Positions 17,946-30,341 are shown, numbered from the stretch's first letter. The stretch: DNA of 64,000 nt from Novosphingobium sp. 9U (GCF_902506425.1 NZ_LR732504.1:378969-442968); one strand, 5' to 3'. Notes: generated by a model from the letters alone, not told the origin. Numbers and translations: made by a program.

Positions 17946-19316
17946 TCAAGCCGGCACTGCGGCAGCCTCAACCCGCATCGCCCGCCGCTGCGCCACTCGC
18001 CCGGCGAGCTTGGGCTCCACGCGGCGCAAGTAGGTCCACAGGCCGCATTGGACCCCGATCAGCATCAGGATGAACGGCTGAAAGGCAATTCCCACGAACA
18101 GCGAACCGAACATGTAGATCACTTGCGCCAGCTGCAGCGAGACCGCGAGCGGTGCTTGCCATTGCTCGTCCGGGCCGGTGCGCTTGCGCCAGCGGCGGCG
18201 GATCATCTCCATCTGCACCAGGCCGGACACCTGCAGCGTCAACCATAGCAGGAAGCCCGGCACGCCCTGCTCACCCAGCATCTCGAAATAGCTGGAGTGG
18301 AAGGCGCGGCTGCTGTCTTCCTGCGTCTGGGTGGTCAGGATGGTGGTGTTACCGCTCGTCTGCGCCACTACGGTTTCGAAGCGCAACGTGTTGCCGAGGT
18401 AAACCTCGAAGCCGCCACCGAACGGATGGCTGCCGACATAGCCGAGCGTCCATTTCCACACCGCCAGGCGCGTGCTGGCGGACTTGTCGGACTGGTTGTT
18501 CTCGATCGTGCCCATGCGCTCTGTATAGGACGCGGGCAGGAACGGCACCGCCAGCGCCACCGCGCCCGACATGAGCGCGACGATCAGGAATCGGTGCTTG
18601 GCCGTGCGCAAGTACAGCACGGCAAGGATGCCGAGGCAGATCAGGCCGGTGCGTGCCTGGGTGCCCACCGGGATCAGCGCGCAGGCGAAGATGAGGGCGA
18701 CGGCGAAGGTCCAGACGCGCCAGTCTGATGGAAACACCGTGCCGTGTTTGGCCATCCACAGGATCAGCGGAATGATCGCGATCGCCACGCAGCTGATGAT
18801 CGAGCCTTCGTAGAGCCCCGTGTTGTTGTCGACGAAGAAGCGCAGCGCGCCGTAGCCGCCACCGCCACACAGCGTCTTGATCGCGCCGTCGATGATGATC
18901 GCGCTGGCCGCCAGAACCATGACCAGAATCACCGCTTCGATCCGCAGCCGCGTCCGCAAGGTCAGCGGCAGGAACATGGCGAACACCAGCGCCTTCCACA
19001 CCCACGACCACTTCTCCGCGGCCTCCTTGGGGAAGTCGGCCGTGATCGTCGAATACCCGCAGTAGAGCAGCAGAAGGAAGATCATTCCCTGTCGGATGGA
19101 GAAGCGCGAATCGGTCTTGTCGTCGAAGAACAGCCAACCGGCGAACGCGGCGGCGAAGAAGATCAGCGACGTCGGAATATGCGAGAGGATGCCCCAAGAG
19201 ATGATCTGCGGCGCGACGATGTCGACGTAGAGATAGGCCAGCACCCACAGGAACGGCCGCTTGCAGCCCAGTGCCAGGTAGAAGCAGAGGAACGCCGTGA
19301 GGCACAGGTCGATCAC
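17946..19316 (-). CDS. O-antigen-ligase-like membrane protein, exosortase-A system type
   Basis: This encodes 456 residues from a GTG at 19314-19316 with a GGAG site 8 bases upstream; the frame stays open far to the right, but that extension is antisense to a glycosyltransferase. About twelve hydrophobic segments are visible. The N-terminus (YLYVDIVAPQIISWG) matches the DUF5935-type domain, and the middle (VGTQARTGLICLGI, then FHSSYFEMLGEQG) matches Wzy_C / O-antigen ligase. This is the composition of TIGR03097-type putative O-glycosylation ligases linked to PEP-CTERM/XrtA loci. It probably acts in the inner membrane on polysaccharide or glycoprotein glycans. It overlaps a small upstream ORF and is divergent from an XrtA-type glycosyltransferase. 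Confidence 0.82.
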   Translation of the reverse strand: MIDLCLTAFLCFYLALGCKRPFLWVLAYLYVDIVAPQIISWGILSHIPTSLIFFAAAFAGWLFFDDKTDSRFSIRQGMIFLLLLYCGYSTITADFPKEAAEKWSWVWKALVFAMFLPLTLRTRLRIEAVILVMVLAASAIIIDGAIKTLCGGGGYGALRFFVDNNTGLYEGSIISCVAIAIIPLILWMAKHGTVFPSDWRVWTFAVALIFACALIPVGTQARTGLICLGILAVLYLRTAKHRFLIVALMSGAVALAVPFLPASYTERMGTIENNQSDKSASTRLAVWKWTLGYVGSHPFGGGFEVYLGNTLRFETVVAQTSGNTTILTTQTQEDSSRAFHSSYFEMLGEQGVPGFLLWLTLQVSGLVQMEMIRRRWRKRTGPDEQWQAPLAVSLQLAQVIYMFGSLFVGIAFQPFILMLIGVQCGLWTYLRRVEPKLAGRVAQRRAMRVEAAAVPA

Positions 19317-19486
19317 GCCGGCGGCTCCGATTCGCTGCCGGGTTCGACCTGCGACAGGCCCTTGCGGCGCCAGCCGAACGGCCGTTTCGCGCCGCCCTCG
19401 TGGTCGAGGTCGTCGCGCAGGAACAGCCGGATGCCGGCCAGCACCAGCAGCCCATGTGCAACGGACAAGGCGAACATGTCGACCAT
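19313..19486 (-). CDS. Small one-TM protein overlapping the O-antigen-ligase-like gene
   Basis: An ATG at 19484-19486 opens 57 codons: a hydrophobic segment (FALSVAHGLLVLAGIRLFL, about residues 5-23) and then a charged tail ending ESEPPA. Its TGA overlaps the GTG start of the downstream ligase-like gene (GTGA arrangement), a strong sign of translational coupling. Composition is chromosome-like. I do not recognise a family. The context suggests a small membrane partner of the XrtA-associated glycan ligase. It is 64 bases from the divergent glycosyltransferase start, so the promoter must lie in that interval. Confidence 0.6.
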   Translation of the reverse strand: MVDMFALSVAHGLLVLAGIRLFLRDDLDHEGGAKRPFGWRRKGLSQVEPGSESEPPA

Positions 19487-19550
19487 GGCCGGCAGCGTTA
19501 GCTGGCTCGAGTTGACGGCGCGTTAAGCGTTCCTGCGCTAGACAATCGCC

Positions 19551-20795
19551 ATGATCAGGGTCCTCCACGTCCTCGACCACTCGCTGCCGATGCACAGCGG
19601 TTATACTTTCCGCACGCGTGCGATCCTGAAGGCGCAGCAGCGGCTCGGCATCGAAGTGCGCGGCATCACCGGCCTGCGTCATACGATGCCGAGCGCGGCG
19701 GCTGAAGAAGCTGACGGACTGCTGTTCCACCGCACGGCGGGTCAGGCGAGCGGCATGTCGGGCCTGCGTGAATGGCGCGAGGTCGGCCTCTTCGCCGATG
19801 CCATCGAGCGCGTGGTGGAGGACTGGCGCCCCGACGTGATCCACGCCCACTCCCCCGCGCTGTGCGGCCAGGCCGCCCTGCGTGTCGCCCGCCGCCAGGA
19901 CATCCCGCTGGTCTACGAGATCCGCGCCTTCTGGGAGGATGCGGCGGTCGGCAATGGCGTCACCAAGGCTGGATCGCTGCGCTACCAGCTGACGCGGCGC
20001 CTGGAAAACTTCGTCGTCGGCCATGCCGATGCGATCGTCACCATCTGCGAGGGCCTGCGCGGCGACCTGATGGCGCGGGGCATCGCCCCTGAGCGAGTCA
20101 CCGTGGTGCCTAACGGCGTCGACCTCTCGCTGTTCGGGGCACCGCCCGAGCCGGACATGGCGCTGGCTCGCGAACTCGACCTGCTCGACGCCCAAGGCAA
20201 CCTTCGCCCGGTCGTCGGCTTCATTGGCAGCTTCTACGACTACGAAGGGCTCGACATCCTGATAGAGGCGATGAAGCTGCTGGTGCGCTATCATCCCGAG
20301 GCACGGCTGCTGCTCGTCGGCGGGGGACCTTGCGAGGAAGCGCTGCGCCGCCAGGCGTCCGAGTCGCGCGAGGCCGAGGCCATCCGCTTCGTCGGCCGCG
20401 TGCCGCACGATCAGGTCGAACGCTATTATGCGCTGACCGACATTCTCGCCTTCCCGCGCAAGCACAGCCGCCTGACCGACCTCGTCACACCCTTGAAGCC
20501 GCTGGAAACGATGGCGCAGGGCAAGATCGTCTGCGCCTCCGACGTGGGCGGCCACCGGGAGCTGATCCAGGACGGCGTGACCGGCCGCCTGTTCGCGCCC
20601 GACGATGCCCAGGCCTGCGCCGGTGCGCTCGCCTCGCTGCTGACTCATCGCGGACGCTGGCCGGTTATGCGCGACGCTGGACGCCGGCACGTCGAAGAGC
20701 GCCACGACTGGGCACGCAATGCTGCGCGTTATCAACTTGTTTACCAAGCTCTCCTAGGCCTGACCGCTCAACCGAGGCTGGGGGCAGCCGCCTAG
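19551..20795 (+). CDS. PEP-CTERM/XrtA-associated family 4 glycosyltransferase (TIGR04063-like)
   Basis: This encodes 414 residues. The opening VLHVLDHSLPMHSGYTFRTRAIL is nearly diagnostic for the Daro_2409-type glycosyltransferase found with exosortase A. GT-B features include the acceptor-side loop, VVPNGVDLSLF, the mid-domain VGFIGSFYDYEGLDILIEA, and the nucleotide-sugar region in which a Glu/Lys-rich motif precedes LKPLETMAQGKIV. It probably adds a sugar during exopolysaccharide synthesis at the cytoplasmic membrane. It is divergent from the small ORF plus ligase-like gene. The rest of the XrtA locus (xrtA, prsK/prsR, EPS polymer genes) is not in the window. Confidence 0.85.
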   Translation: MIRVLHVLDHSLPMHSGYTFRTRAILKAQQRLGIEVRGITGLRHTMPSAAAEEADGLLFHRTAGQASGMSGLREWREVGLFADAIERVVEDWRPDVIHAHSPALCGQAALRVARRQDIPLVYEIRAFWEDAAVGNGVTKAGSLRYQLTRRLENFVVGHADAIVTICEGLRGDLMARGIAPERVTVVPNGVDLSLFGAPPEPDMALARELDLLDAQGNLRPVVGFIGSFYDYEGLDILIEAMKLLVRYHPEARLLLVGGGPCEEALRRQASESREAEAIRFVGRVPHDQVERYYALTDILAFPRKHSRLTDLVTPLKPLETMAQGKIVCASDVGGHRELIQDGVTGRLFAPDDAQACAGALASLLTHRGRWPVMRDAGRRHVEERHDWARNAARYQLVYQALLGLTAQPRLGAAA

Positions 20796-20849
20796 ACCCG
20801 TTCGTGGCCAGGCTCTCCCTGCAGTCGCTGATGCAATTGGGGTAAGACT

Positions 20850-22232
20850 TTGGCCGACGCAAAGCGCAGGAAACCGGCAGCCAGCCCGCCGATCACCAGC
20901 CATCCGCTGTTCCCGGTGACGGTCGTCCTGTGGTTCGGTGCGCTGTTCGGGCTTACCAGTGTTGCGATTCGCACCGGCCTGATCGAGCATGCGGTGCTGG
21001 TCACCGGCATCGATCGCGTGATCCCCATGGCCGCTCCGCCGCTCGGCACCACCACCCGCATTCTGCTGGCGCTGATGATGACGGCGATCGGCTGCCTTGT
21101 CGGTCTCCTCGTCGCCCGGCGCCTGGCGAAGCCCGCACCGCAAGCTGTCGCTCGCCGTCGCCGCTCGACCACTTCGACGGCTGCAGCCGATGACGGTGAA
21201 TCGCCCGTCGCGCTGTTCGGCGCCGCGCGCCAGGCGGAACTCGCCGACGAGCCGGACGACGATGCGGAGGAGCCGGAGCATCAACCGGCGACTCGCCGCC
21301 GCCAACTGGCCGTGATCGCGCAAGAAGAGCGCTTCGACGATCACGCTCCGGTGCCCGGGGCCTCACCCATCCTCAACGTTGCCGATCTCGAGATCGAGAG
21401 CTTCGATGCAGCGCTTGATGAGGAGGTGTGGATCCGCCGTAGCGAGCCGCTGCAGCTCGCACCGCGAGAGCATGCCGAGGCCATCGAGGCAGAGCCTATG
21501 CAGGCCGAGACTACGCAGGCCGAGCACTCCGAACCGGAAGAGCCGAAGCCTGCCAACCGCCTGTTCGATGCCTACGTCCGTGCCGCTCCGGTCCGAACGG
21601 CTGAGAAGGACGACGTGCCGACACCCGGTTTCGAGCTTCTGCCGCGCGAAGACGAGATCGTCGGCGCCGAGCCCGCCGTCATCGCCGACGAACCCGTGGC
21701 ACACACGATCGACGTCGAGGAAGTTGCCGCACCGGCCAGGGACATGACCGCCGCCGAGCGGATCGCGTCCGCTCCGCTCGACACGCTCTCGCACCTGGAA
21801 CTGCTGGAGCGCCTGGCGCTCACCATCGCGCGCCGCCGGGCGGCGAATGGCCAAACCTGCGAGCCGACCGCTGCGATCGAGGCGCCTGAGATGCCTCTCA
21901 AGCCGCCCGCCAAGCCGGTCCTGGACCTTCCTGTGGGGCTGCGCGCTGTGCCGACCGATCCGCACGACGATGCCCTGCCCGGCTACCTTCCGCCGCGTCA
22001 TATCGGTCGCAGCGACGATGACGCGCTGGATGCCGGCTATGTGTCACTGCGGAGCCTGACCCGCCCTGCCCTGGCGGAGACCGGCGAGAACACGCAAGGA
22101 TCGACGGCCCTTCAACAGTCGGATTCGAACACGGCGTGGACGTTCGATGCTCCCACAGCGGCGGGCGATCGTACCGAGCAGGCGCTGCGCGCCGCGCTTG
22201 CCACGCTGCAGCGGATGAGCGGCGCCGCCTGA
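20850..22232 (+). CDS. Acidic membrane-anchored protein of unknown function
   Basis: This encodes 460 residues from a TTG at 20850 with a purine-rich GGGGTAAG upstream; a later Met start is possible. Two hydrophobic segments lie at about 20-45 (FPVTVVLWFGALFGLTSVAI) and 70-90 (ILLALMMTAIGCLVGLLVA). A long Glu/Asp/Pro/Ala-rich, probably disordered cytoplasmic region of some 350 residues follows, with short conserved-looking islands (SHLELLERLALTIARRRA, GYLPPRHIGR, LRAALATLQRMSGAA). I recognise no domain. It follows the XrtA-type glycosyltransferase on the same strand, 54 bases apart, and may be co-transcribed with it. Confidence 0.6.
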   Translation: MADAKRRKPAASPPITSHPLFPVTVVLWFGALFGLTSVAIRTGLIEHAVLVTGIDRVIPMAAPPLGTTTRILLALMMTAIGCLVGLLVARRLAKPAPQAVARRRRSTTSTAAADDGESPVALFGAARQAELADEPDDDAEEPEHQPATRRRQLAVIAQEERFDDHAPVPGASPILNVADLEIESFDAALDEEVWIRRSEPLQLAPREHAEAIEAEPMQAETTQAEHSEPEEPKPANRLFDAYVRAAPVRTAEKDDVPTPGFELLPREDEIVGAEPAVIADEPVAHTIDVEEVAAPARDMTAAERIASAPLDTLSHLELLERLALTIARRRAANGQTCEPTAAIEAPEMPLKPPAKPVLDLPVGLRAVPTDPHDDALPGYLPPRHIGRSDDDALDAGYVSLRSLTRPALAETGENTQGSTALQQSDSNTAWTFDAPTAAGDRTEQALRAALATLQRMSGAA

Positions 22233-22482
22233 GGTCCGCCTCCCTCGCTCGCCACGCTGCGGCCGGCAACAAAGCGTCTCGCCCTGCCCTATCGCACGCC
22301 CGGATCGTTCCGCTTAACCGGGCTTCGCAGTTGCAAATATTACCCGCAAACGTCATGGGGGCAGCTCGGGTCAACTTGCCACGGGTCGCACCGATGCGAT
22401 TCGTGTTCTTCGCGGACGGTCGCTCAGGCGGTCGCCTGGGAAGAAGGGCTGGCCCGGCCAACGACAGGACGGGTATTTATCG

Positions 22483-25400
22483 ATGGCATTTCCGGAGCCC
22501 CAGGGCCTCTACGACGCGCGTAACGAGCATGATTCCTGCGGTGTGGGCTTTGTGGCCCATATTAAAGGCATCAAATCGCACGCCATCGTATCGCAGGCGC
22601 TGGAGATTCTGAAAAACCTCGATCACCGCGGCGCGGTGGGCGCCGACCCGCTGCTGGGCGACGGCGCGGGCATCCTGATTCAGACACCCGACGCCTTGTT
22701 CCGCAAGTGGGCGGAAGGCGAAGGCCTGAAGCTGCCCGCGCTCGGCGACTACGGCGTGGCGATGTGCTTCATGCCGCAGGACCAGGCCAGCCGCGACCTG
22801 ATCACGCAGATCTTCGAAAAGTTCATCGCCAAGGAAGGCCAGTCGCTGATCGGCTGGCGCGACGTGCCGACCACGATGGACGGTCTAGGCAAGGCGGTGA
22901 TCGAATCCATGCCGGTGATCCGGCAGTGCTTCGTCGCGCGCGGGCTTAACTGTTCGGACCAGGACGCGTTCGAGCGCAAGCTGCTCGCCATCCGCAAGCA
23001 GACGCAGAACCCGCTGGAACAGATGGCGGAAAAGCACGGGCTGCCGGGGCTGAAAGAGCTCTACATGCCCAGCTTCTCGACCCGCACGGTGGTCTACAAA
23101 GGCCTGCTGCTGGCGACCCAGGTCGGCTCGTTCTACGACGATCTTCGCAACCCGGAATGCGTCTCGGCGCTCGGCCTGGTGCACCAGCGGTTCAGCACCA
23201 ACACCTTCCCCAGCTGGAAGCTGGCGCACCCTTACCGCTTCATGGCGCACAACGGTGAGATCAACACCGTGCGCGGCAACGTGAACTGGATGAACGCGCG
23301 CCGCCGCACGCTCGAATCGGACCTGCTCGGCGCCGATCTCGACAAGATGTGGCCGCTGATCCCGCACGGCCAGTCGGACACCGCCTGCCTCGACAACGCC
23401 TTCGAGCTGCTGCTCGCAGGGGGCTACAGCCTCAGCCACGCAATGATGATGCTCATCCCCGAGGCTTGGGCCGGCAATGCGCTGATGACGCCCGAGCGCC
23501 GCGCGTTCTACGAGTATCACGCGGCCCTGATGGAGCCGTGGGACGGCCCGGCTGCGGTCGCCTTCACCGACGGTCGCCAGATCGGCGCCACGCTGGACCG
23601 CAACGGCCTGCGCCCGGCGCGCTTCCTCGTCACCGACGACGACTTGTGTGTCATGGCGTCGGAGAGCGGCGTGCTGCCGATCAAGGAAGACAACATCGTG
23701 CGCAAGTGGCGGCTGCAGCCGGGGCGCATGCTGCTGATCGACTTCGAGCAGGGCCGCATCATCGAGGATGAGGAGCTGAAGGCCCAGCTCGCCGCCGAAG
23801 AGCCCTACCAGCAGTGGCTGGACCAGGCGCAGTACAAGCTTGAAGACCTCGACGTCATCGATCCCGAGCTGACCGAATTGCCCCAGCCGACCGGCACGCT
23901 GCTCGATCGCCAGCAGGCGTTCGGCTACACCCAGGAAGACGTCAGCCGCTTCCTGGAGCCGATGGCCGTCAACGCCGACGATCCGATCGGCTCGATGGGC
24001 ACCGACACCCCGATCGCGGTGCTCAGCCGCAAGTCGCGGCTGGTCTACGACTACTTCAAGCAGAACTTCGCCCAGGTCACCAACCCGCCGATCGACCCGA
24101 TCCGCGAGGAACTGGTGATGAGCCTGGTGTCGATGATCGGCCCGCGCCCCAATCTGCTCGGCCACGTCGCCGGCACGCACAAGCGCCTGGAAGTCAGCCA
24201 GCCGATCCTCACCGACGAGGAGTTGGCGAAGATCCGCTCGGTCGAGGCCGCGCTCGACGGCGCGTTCCGCACAGCGACGATCGACATGACCTGGGACGCC
24301 AGCGCCGGGGCCGAGGGCCTTGAGCTGGCCATCAAGGAAATGTGCTGGACCGCGACCGAAGCGGTGCTGGCGGACAAGAACATCCTGATCCTGTCCGACC
24401 GTGCGCAAGGGCCGGACCGCATCCCGATGCCGGCGCTGCTGGCCACTGCCGCCGTCCACCACCACCTCGTCCGCCAGGGGCTGCGCATGCAGACCGGCCT
24501 GGTGGTCGAGACCGGCGAAGCGCGCGAAGTGCACCACTTCTGCGTGCTGGCGGGCTACGGCGCCGAGGCGATCAACCCCTACCTCGCGTTCGAGACGATC
24601 GAGAACCTGCGAGTCCGCAAGGAGCTGCCGATTGAGGCCAGGCAGGCGCAGAAGAACTACGTCTACGCCATCGGCAAGGGCATCCGGAAGGTCATGTCCA
24701 AGATGGGCATCTCGACCTACCAGTCGTACTGCGGCGCGCAGATCTTCGACGCGGTGGGCCTGTCGAGCAAGTTCATCGAGAAGTACTTTACCGGCACCGC
24801 CACCACCATCGAGGGCGCCGGTCTCGCCGAAATCGCCGCCGAGACCGTCGCACGCCATGCCGCGGCCTATGGCGACAGCCCGGTCTACAAGAACATGCTC
24901 GACGTGGGCGGCATCTACGGCGTGCGCGTGCGCGGCGAGGAGCATGCCTGGACGTCCGAGAACATCGGCAACCTGCAGCACGCGGTGCGCGGCAACGTGC
25001 CCGAGAAGTACGCGGCCTTCGCCCGGTCGATCAACGACCAGTCGGAGCGCATGCTGACGATCCGCGGCTTGATGGAGTTCGTGCCCGGGACCCCGGTTCC
25101 GATCGAGGAAGTCGAGCCGGCCAGCGAGATCGTCAAGCGCTTCGCCACCGGGGCGATGAGCTTCGGCTCGATCAGCCGCGAGGCGCACACCACTCTGGCG
25201 CTCGCCATGAACCGCATCGGCGGCAAGTCGAACACCGGCGAAGGCGGCGAGGAAGTCGATCGCTTCACGCCGCTGCCCAACGGCGATTCGATGCGCTCGG
25301 CAATCAAGCAGGTGGCCAGCGGCCGGTTCGGCGTGACCACCGAGTACCTCGTCAACGCCGACGACATCCAGATCAAGATGGCCCAGGGCGCCAAGCCTGG

Positions 25401-27120
25401 CGAAGGCGGCCAGCTGCCGGGCGACAAGGTCGACAAGACCATCGGCCGGGTGCGCCACTCGACGCCGGGTGTGGGCCTCATCAGCCCGCCGCCACATCAC
25501 GACATCTACTCGATCGAGGACATCGCGCAGCTCATTCACGATCTCAAGAACGTGAACCCGGGCGCGCGCGTCTCGGTCAAGCTGGTGTCCGAAGTGGGCG
25601 TGGGTACGGTCGCCGCGGGCGTCTCCAAGGCGCGCGCCGACCACATCACCATTGCCGGCTACGAAGGCGGCACCGGTGCCTCGCCGCTGACCTCGCTGAC
25701 GCACGCGGGCTCGCCCTGGGAGATCGGCCTGGCCGAAACCCAGCAGACGCTGCTGCTCAACAACTTGCGCAGCCGCGTGGCGGTGCAGGCGGACGGCGGC
25801 ATCCGCACCGGCCGCGACGTGGCGATCGCCGCGCTGCTCGGCGCCGACGAGTTCGGCTTCGCCACGGCACCGCTGATCGCGGCGGGCTGCATCATGATGC
25901 GTAAGTGCCACCTCAACACTTGCCCGGTCGGCGTGGCGACGCAGGACCCGGTGCTGCGCGCGCGCTTTACCGGCCAGCCCGAGCACGTGGTGAACTACTT
26001 CTTTTTCGTCGCCGAGGAACTGCGCGCGATCATGGCCGAGCTCGGCTTCCGCACGCTGGCGGAGATGACCGGCCGCGTCGACCGGCTCGACACCCGCAAG
26101 GTGATCTCGAACTGGAAGGCCAAGGGCGTCGATCTGTCGAAGATCCTCTACAACCCCGGCAAGGGCGACAGCCCGACGCTCAACTGGTCCGAAACGCAGG
26201 ACCATGGGCTGGAGAACGCGCTCGACAACGAGCTGATCGCCGCCTCAGCCGATGCGCTGGAAAGCCGCCAGCCGGTGAGAGTCGAGAAGTCGGTCATCAA
26301 TGTCAACCGCACGGTCGGCGCCATGCTCTCGGGCGAAGTCGCCAAGCGGTTCGGCCATGCCGGCCTGCCCGACAACACGATCAACGTGAAGCTCACCGGC
26401 GTCGCCGGCCAGAGCTTCGCTGCCTGGCTCGCCCACGGTGTGACGCTCGACCTGACGGGTGACGCCAACGACTATGTCGGCAAGGGTCTCTCCGGAGGCC
26501 GCGTGATCGTTCGCCAGCCCGGCCACGTGAACCGCGAGCCGACGCAGAACATCATCGTCGGCAACACCGTGCTCTACGGCGCGATCGCGGGCGAGGCGTT
26601 CTTCAACGGCGTCGCCGGCGAGCGCTTCGCGGTGCGCAACTCGGGCGCCGTTGCGGTGGTCGAAGGCTGCGGCGATCATGGCTGCGAGTACATGACCGGA
26701 GGTGTCGTCGCGGTGCTGGGCAAGACCGGCCGCAACTTCGCAGCGGGCATGTCGGGCGGCATTGCCTACGTCTACGACGAGGATGGCGTATTCGCGCAGC
26801 TGGCCAACACCTCCATGGTCGACCTGCAGCCGATCTCGGCGGAGCGTGACGAGGACGACGGGGCGGGCCGTCCGCAGCAGCGCACCAACGGCGTCAACGA
26901 CGCCGGCATGGGCGACCCGCTGCGCCACGACGCGGACCGCCTGCGCGTGCTGCTCGAACGCCACCATCTGCACACCGGATCGAAGCGGGCGCGTGCCCTG
27001 CTCGACGACTGGTCGAACGCTCTGGGCAAGTTCGTGAAGGTCATGCCGCGCGACTACGCCAAGGCGCTCAAGCAGATGGAAGCCGAGCGGCTCGAAGCGG
27101 CCTCCGTCGCCGCCGAATAA
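22483..27120 (+). CDS. gltB: Glutamate synthase (NADPH) large subunit
   Basis: This encodes 1545 residues, normal for GltB. The ATG at 22483 gives a short propeptide ending before Cys19 in [11 protein letters not shown]; that cysteine becomes the N-terminal nucleophile of the type-2 amidotransferase domain (1-430). The central domain and the FMN-binding synthase domain (about 850-1240) follow. In the latter, [17 protein letters not shown] and the 3Fe-4S cysteines [17 protein letters not shown] are clear. The C-terminal GXGXG beta-helix domain is rich in GG turns. It makes glutamate from glutamine and 2-oxoglutarate with GltD. gltD follows 98 bases downstream. Confidence 0.97.
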   Translation: MAFPEPQGLYDARNEHDSCGVGFVAHIKGIKSHAIVSQALEILKNLDHRGAVGADPLLGDGAGILIQTPDALFRKWAEGEGLKLPALGDYGVAMCFMPQDQASRDLITQIFEKFIAKEGQSLIGWRDVPTTMDGLGKAVIESMPVIRQCFVARGLNCSDQDAFERKLLAIRKQTQNPLEQMAEKHGLPGLKELYMPSFSTRTVVYKGLLLATQVGSFYDDLRNPECVSALGLVHQRFSTNTFPSWKLAHPYRFMAHNGEINTVRGNVNWMNARRRTLESDLLGADLDKMWPLIPHGQSDTACLDNAFELLLAGGYSLSHAMMMLIPEAWAGNALMTPERRAFYEYHAALMEPWDGPAAVAFTDGRQIGATLDRNGLRPARFLVTDDDLCVMASESGVLPIKEDNIVRKWRLQPGRMLLIDFEQGRIIEDEELKAQLAAEEPYQQWLDQAQYKLEDLDVIDPELTELPQPTGTLLDRQQAFGYTQEDVSRFLEPMAVNADDPIGSMGTDTPIAVLSRKSRLVYDYFKQNFAQVTNPPIDPIREELVMSLVSMIGPRPNLLGHVAGTHKRLEVSQPILTDEELAKIRSVEAALDGAFRTATIDMTWDASAGAEGLELAIKEMCWTATEAVLADKNILILSDRAQGPDRIPMPALLATAAVHHHLVRQGLRMQTGLVVETGEAREVHHFCVLAGYGAEAINPYLAFETIENLRVRKELPIEARQAQKNYVYAIGKGIRKVMSKMGISTYQSYCGAQIFDAVGLSSKFIEKYFTGTATTIEGAGLAEIAAETVARHAAAYGDSPVYKNMLDVGGIYGVRVRGEEHAWTSENIGNLQHAVRGNVPEKYAAFARSINDQSERMLTIRGLMEFVPGTPVPIEEVEPASEIVKRFATGAMSFGSISREAHTTLALAMNRIGGKSNTGEGGEEVDRFTPLPNGDSMRSAIKQVASGRFGVTTEYLVNADDIQIKMAQGAKPGEGGQLPGDKVDKTIGRVRHSTPGVGLISPPPHHDIYSIEDIAQLIHDLKNVNPGARVSVKLVSEVGVGTVAAGVSKARADHITIAGYEGGTGASPLTSLTHAGSPWEIGLAETQQTLLLNNLRSRVAVQADGGIRTGRDVAIAALLGADEFGFATAPLIAAGCIMMRKCHLNTCPVGVATQDPVLRARFTGQPEHVVNYFFFVAEELRAIMAELGFRTLAEMTGRVDRLDTRKVISNWKAKGVDLSKILYNPGKGDSPTLNWSETQDHGLENALDNELIAASADALESRQPVRVEKSVINVNRTVGAMLSGEVAKRFGHAGLPDNTINVKLTGVAGQSFAAWLAHGVTLDLTGDANDYVGKGLSGGRVIVRQPGHVNREPTQNIIVGNTVLYGAIAGEAFFNGVAGERFAVRNSGAVAVVEGCGDHGCEYMTGGVVAVLGKTGRNFAAGMSGGIAYVYDEDGVFAQLANTSMVDLQPISAERDEDDGAGRPQQRTNGVNDAGMGDPLRHDADRLRVLLERHHLHTGSKRARALLDDWSNALGKFVKVMPRDYAKALKQMEAERLEAASVAAE

Positions 27121-27218
27121 GCTTGGTGGCGCACCATCTCGCACGGGCGCCCCTTTTCTGGCATATATGATGAAGCGGGAGCGCTGCTGGGATCGGCGCT
27201 CACGGGGAGTATCTCAAG

Positions 27219-28652
<1,434 letters not shown>

Positions 28653-28808
28653 GGCGATAAGGCCGATAGGACTGCGTACCGGGCTTGACCCAGCGGCGGT
28701 TTCGGCAGTGATGAGTCCGAAGGCTTGCGCCGGCAAGCTCGCGACATGGTGCAACCTGGCCAGGGTCGAGCCCGCGACGACGTTGTAGCGCATTCAGGGA
28801 GGAACGCG

Positions 28809-29126
28809 ATGCTGCTCGAAATTGCCGAAGTAGAAGTTAAGCCGGGCAACGAAGACGCGTTTAGCACGGCCATGCGCGAGGGCGGCATCGCCCACCTCGC
28901 CGCCTGCAAGGGCGTGATCGAAGCCCGCTTCGGCCGCGGTGTCGAGAACCCGAGCAAGTTCCTGTTCCACGTTGTCTGGACTTCAATCGAGGATCACATG
29001 GCAGCGCGAGAACTGGAGAGCTTCGGGCAGTTTCGCGCTGCCATGGACTATCTCACACAAGGCGGCTCGATGAGCCACTACGTGCTGCATGAGCAGGTGG
29101 CTGGGGCCAGCTATAAAGCTGTCTGA
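28809..29126 (+). CDS. ABM-domain (antibiotic biosynthesis monooxygenase-like) protein
   Basis: This encodes 105 residues from ATG 28809, with GGGAGGAACGCG just upstream as ribosome site. The ABM ferredoxin-like fold is suggested by the opening MLLEIAEVEVKPGNEDAF, the central GVIEARFGRGVENPSKFLFHVVWTS and the helix SFGQFRAAMDYL. Such proteins are small heme-degrading or quinol oxidising enzymes, or have no known activity. No cofactor residues can be assigned here. It is the last intact chromosomal gene before the insertion-sequence cluster, which begins only 15 bases after its stop. Confidence 0.75.
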   Translation: MLLEIAEVEVKPGNEDAFSTAMREGGIAHLAACKGVIEARFGRGVENPSKFLFHVVWTSIEDHMAARELESFGQFRAAMDYLTQGGSMSHYVLHEQVAGASYKAV

Positions 29127-29140
29127 CGGCCGGATACTGC

Positions 29141-29758
29141 GTAGCCACCGGTGAGTACCGCGGCGGCGTGAGGCGCGATCGTAGTCGGATTGGCCGTGTG
29201 CGCGATTAGGCGGTGACGGGCAGCTGTGCGTGCAGAGCGTGCCAGTTCCAGGGCAGCAGCTCGTGCAAGCGCTGCTGCGGGATGTCGGCGGTGCGGGTGA
29301 GGACGTCGGCCAACCAGGCTTGCGGGTCGACGTCGTTGAGCTTAACAGTGGCGATGAGGCTGAATATGAAAGCAGCACGCTGACCGCCGCGATCGGATCC
29401 TGCGAAACGCCAGGCTTTTCGGCCGATGGCGATGCCGCGCATGGCACGCTCGGCGCAATTGTTGGTCAGGCAGATGCGTCCATCCTCAAGGAAAGCGGTG
29501 AACGCGGGCCAGTCCTTGAGCATGTAGTCCATGGCCTTGGCGACATCGGACGAGCGTGAAAGGCTCGAACGCTGCTCGGCCATCCAGGACCGCAGATCGT
29601 CGGGGAGAGGAGCCACGTGCTGCTCGCGGGCGATCTGCCGCTGAAGGGCGCTCTGGCCCACGACGGTACGCTCGACCGCAAAGATTGCGTCGATGCGGCG
29701 CACGGCCTCGACAGCAAGCGGCGCGATCACCGGCGAGCCCTTGCGGCACTTGTTGAGC
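29141..29758 (-). pseudogene. tnpC: 3' part of an IS66-family element (tnpC C-terminal remnant)
   Basis: Reading right to left, the frame from about 29758 to 29206 gives the C-terminal 180 residues of an IS66 TnpC transposase: the VRRIDAIFAVERT region, the RICLTNNCAERAMRGIAIGRKAWRFAGSDRGG catalytic block (split here as it exceeds a short quote only by family naming) and the PWNWHALH end. The N-terminal two-thirds are missing. The outer end at 29141 (GTAGCCACCGGTGAGTACCG) closely resembles the left inverted repeat of the IS66 copy at 61428, so this is the true element end. The break at 29758 coincides with the left end of the IS630 element. Confidence 0.85.
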
Positions 29759-29851
29759 TGATACCAGGCTGCGGTGAGGCTGACTCACGTGCGGGTTCCC
29801 AAGGGGGTGAAAGTGTGGATCAGTAGCGTCCTGGATCAGGAGGATGCGCGG

Positions 29852-30341
29852 ATGGGACAAGCGATCGGCTTGCGAGAGGATTTCGGCGGGTCGACGCTGC
29901 GGCGTTTTGGCGCGGGCATCAAGAGTGCGCCGCAGGCTCGGCGGCTGCTGACGTTGGCCCAGATTCACGATGGCGGCAATCGAAGCCAGGCGGCGCGGAT
30001 TGGCAATGTTACGTTGCAATCATCCGCGACTGGGTGATCCGCCTTAACGCCCGCGGCCCTGACGGGTTGCTCGACGGCAAGGCTCCGGGCAAGCGGTTGA
30101 TCCTCAGCGACGCGCAGCGCCACGCTCTGGTTTAGGCGGTTCGACGCGGGCCGCTCCCGGCGACTCACGGCGTCGTGCGCTGGCGGCTGATTGATCTGGT
30201 GCAATGGTTACATTACGAGTTCGCGGTGTCGCTGGACGAGACTACCGCCAACCGTGAGCTGAAGCAGCTGGGCTACGTGAAGCTGACCGCCGCCAGCGTC
30301 CCTATGCCGAGAACGAGTTAGCCAGGGAGGCGTTCAAAAAA
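29852..30341 (+). pseudogene. IS630-family transposase, N-terminal part
   Basis: This begins at ATG 29852 after an AGGAGG site. The helix-turn-helix part (RRLLTLAQIHDGGNRSQAAR) is in frame. A frameshift near 30013 follows, after which IRDWVIRLNARGPDGLLDGK and GKRLILSDAQRHALV are legible. An in-frame TAG then appears where GAG is expected (about 30134), and another frameshift falls near 30297 before RPYAENELAREAFKK. The reading stops at 30341, where the IS110 remnant begins, and resumes at 31855. At least three lesions make it non-functional. Confidence 0.8.

Noticed and set aside
19317..20747. N-terminal extension of the O-antigen-ligase-like frame
   Set aside because: It is antisense to the XrtA-type glycosyltransferase, and the GTG at 19316 with a ribosome site gives the family-length protein.
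22885..26205. A 1106-codon open frame on the strand opposite gltB
   Set aside because: It is antisense to a fully supported gltB and its translation lacks any family pattern. Long antisense frames are common in high-GC DNA.
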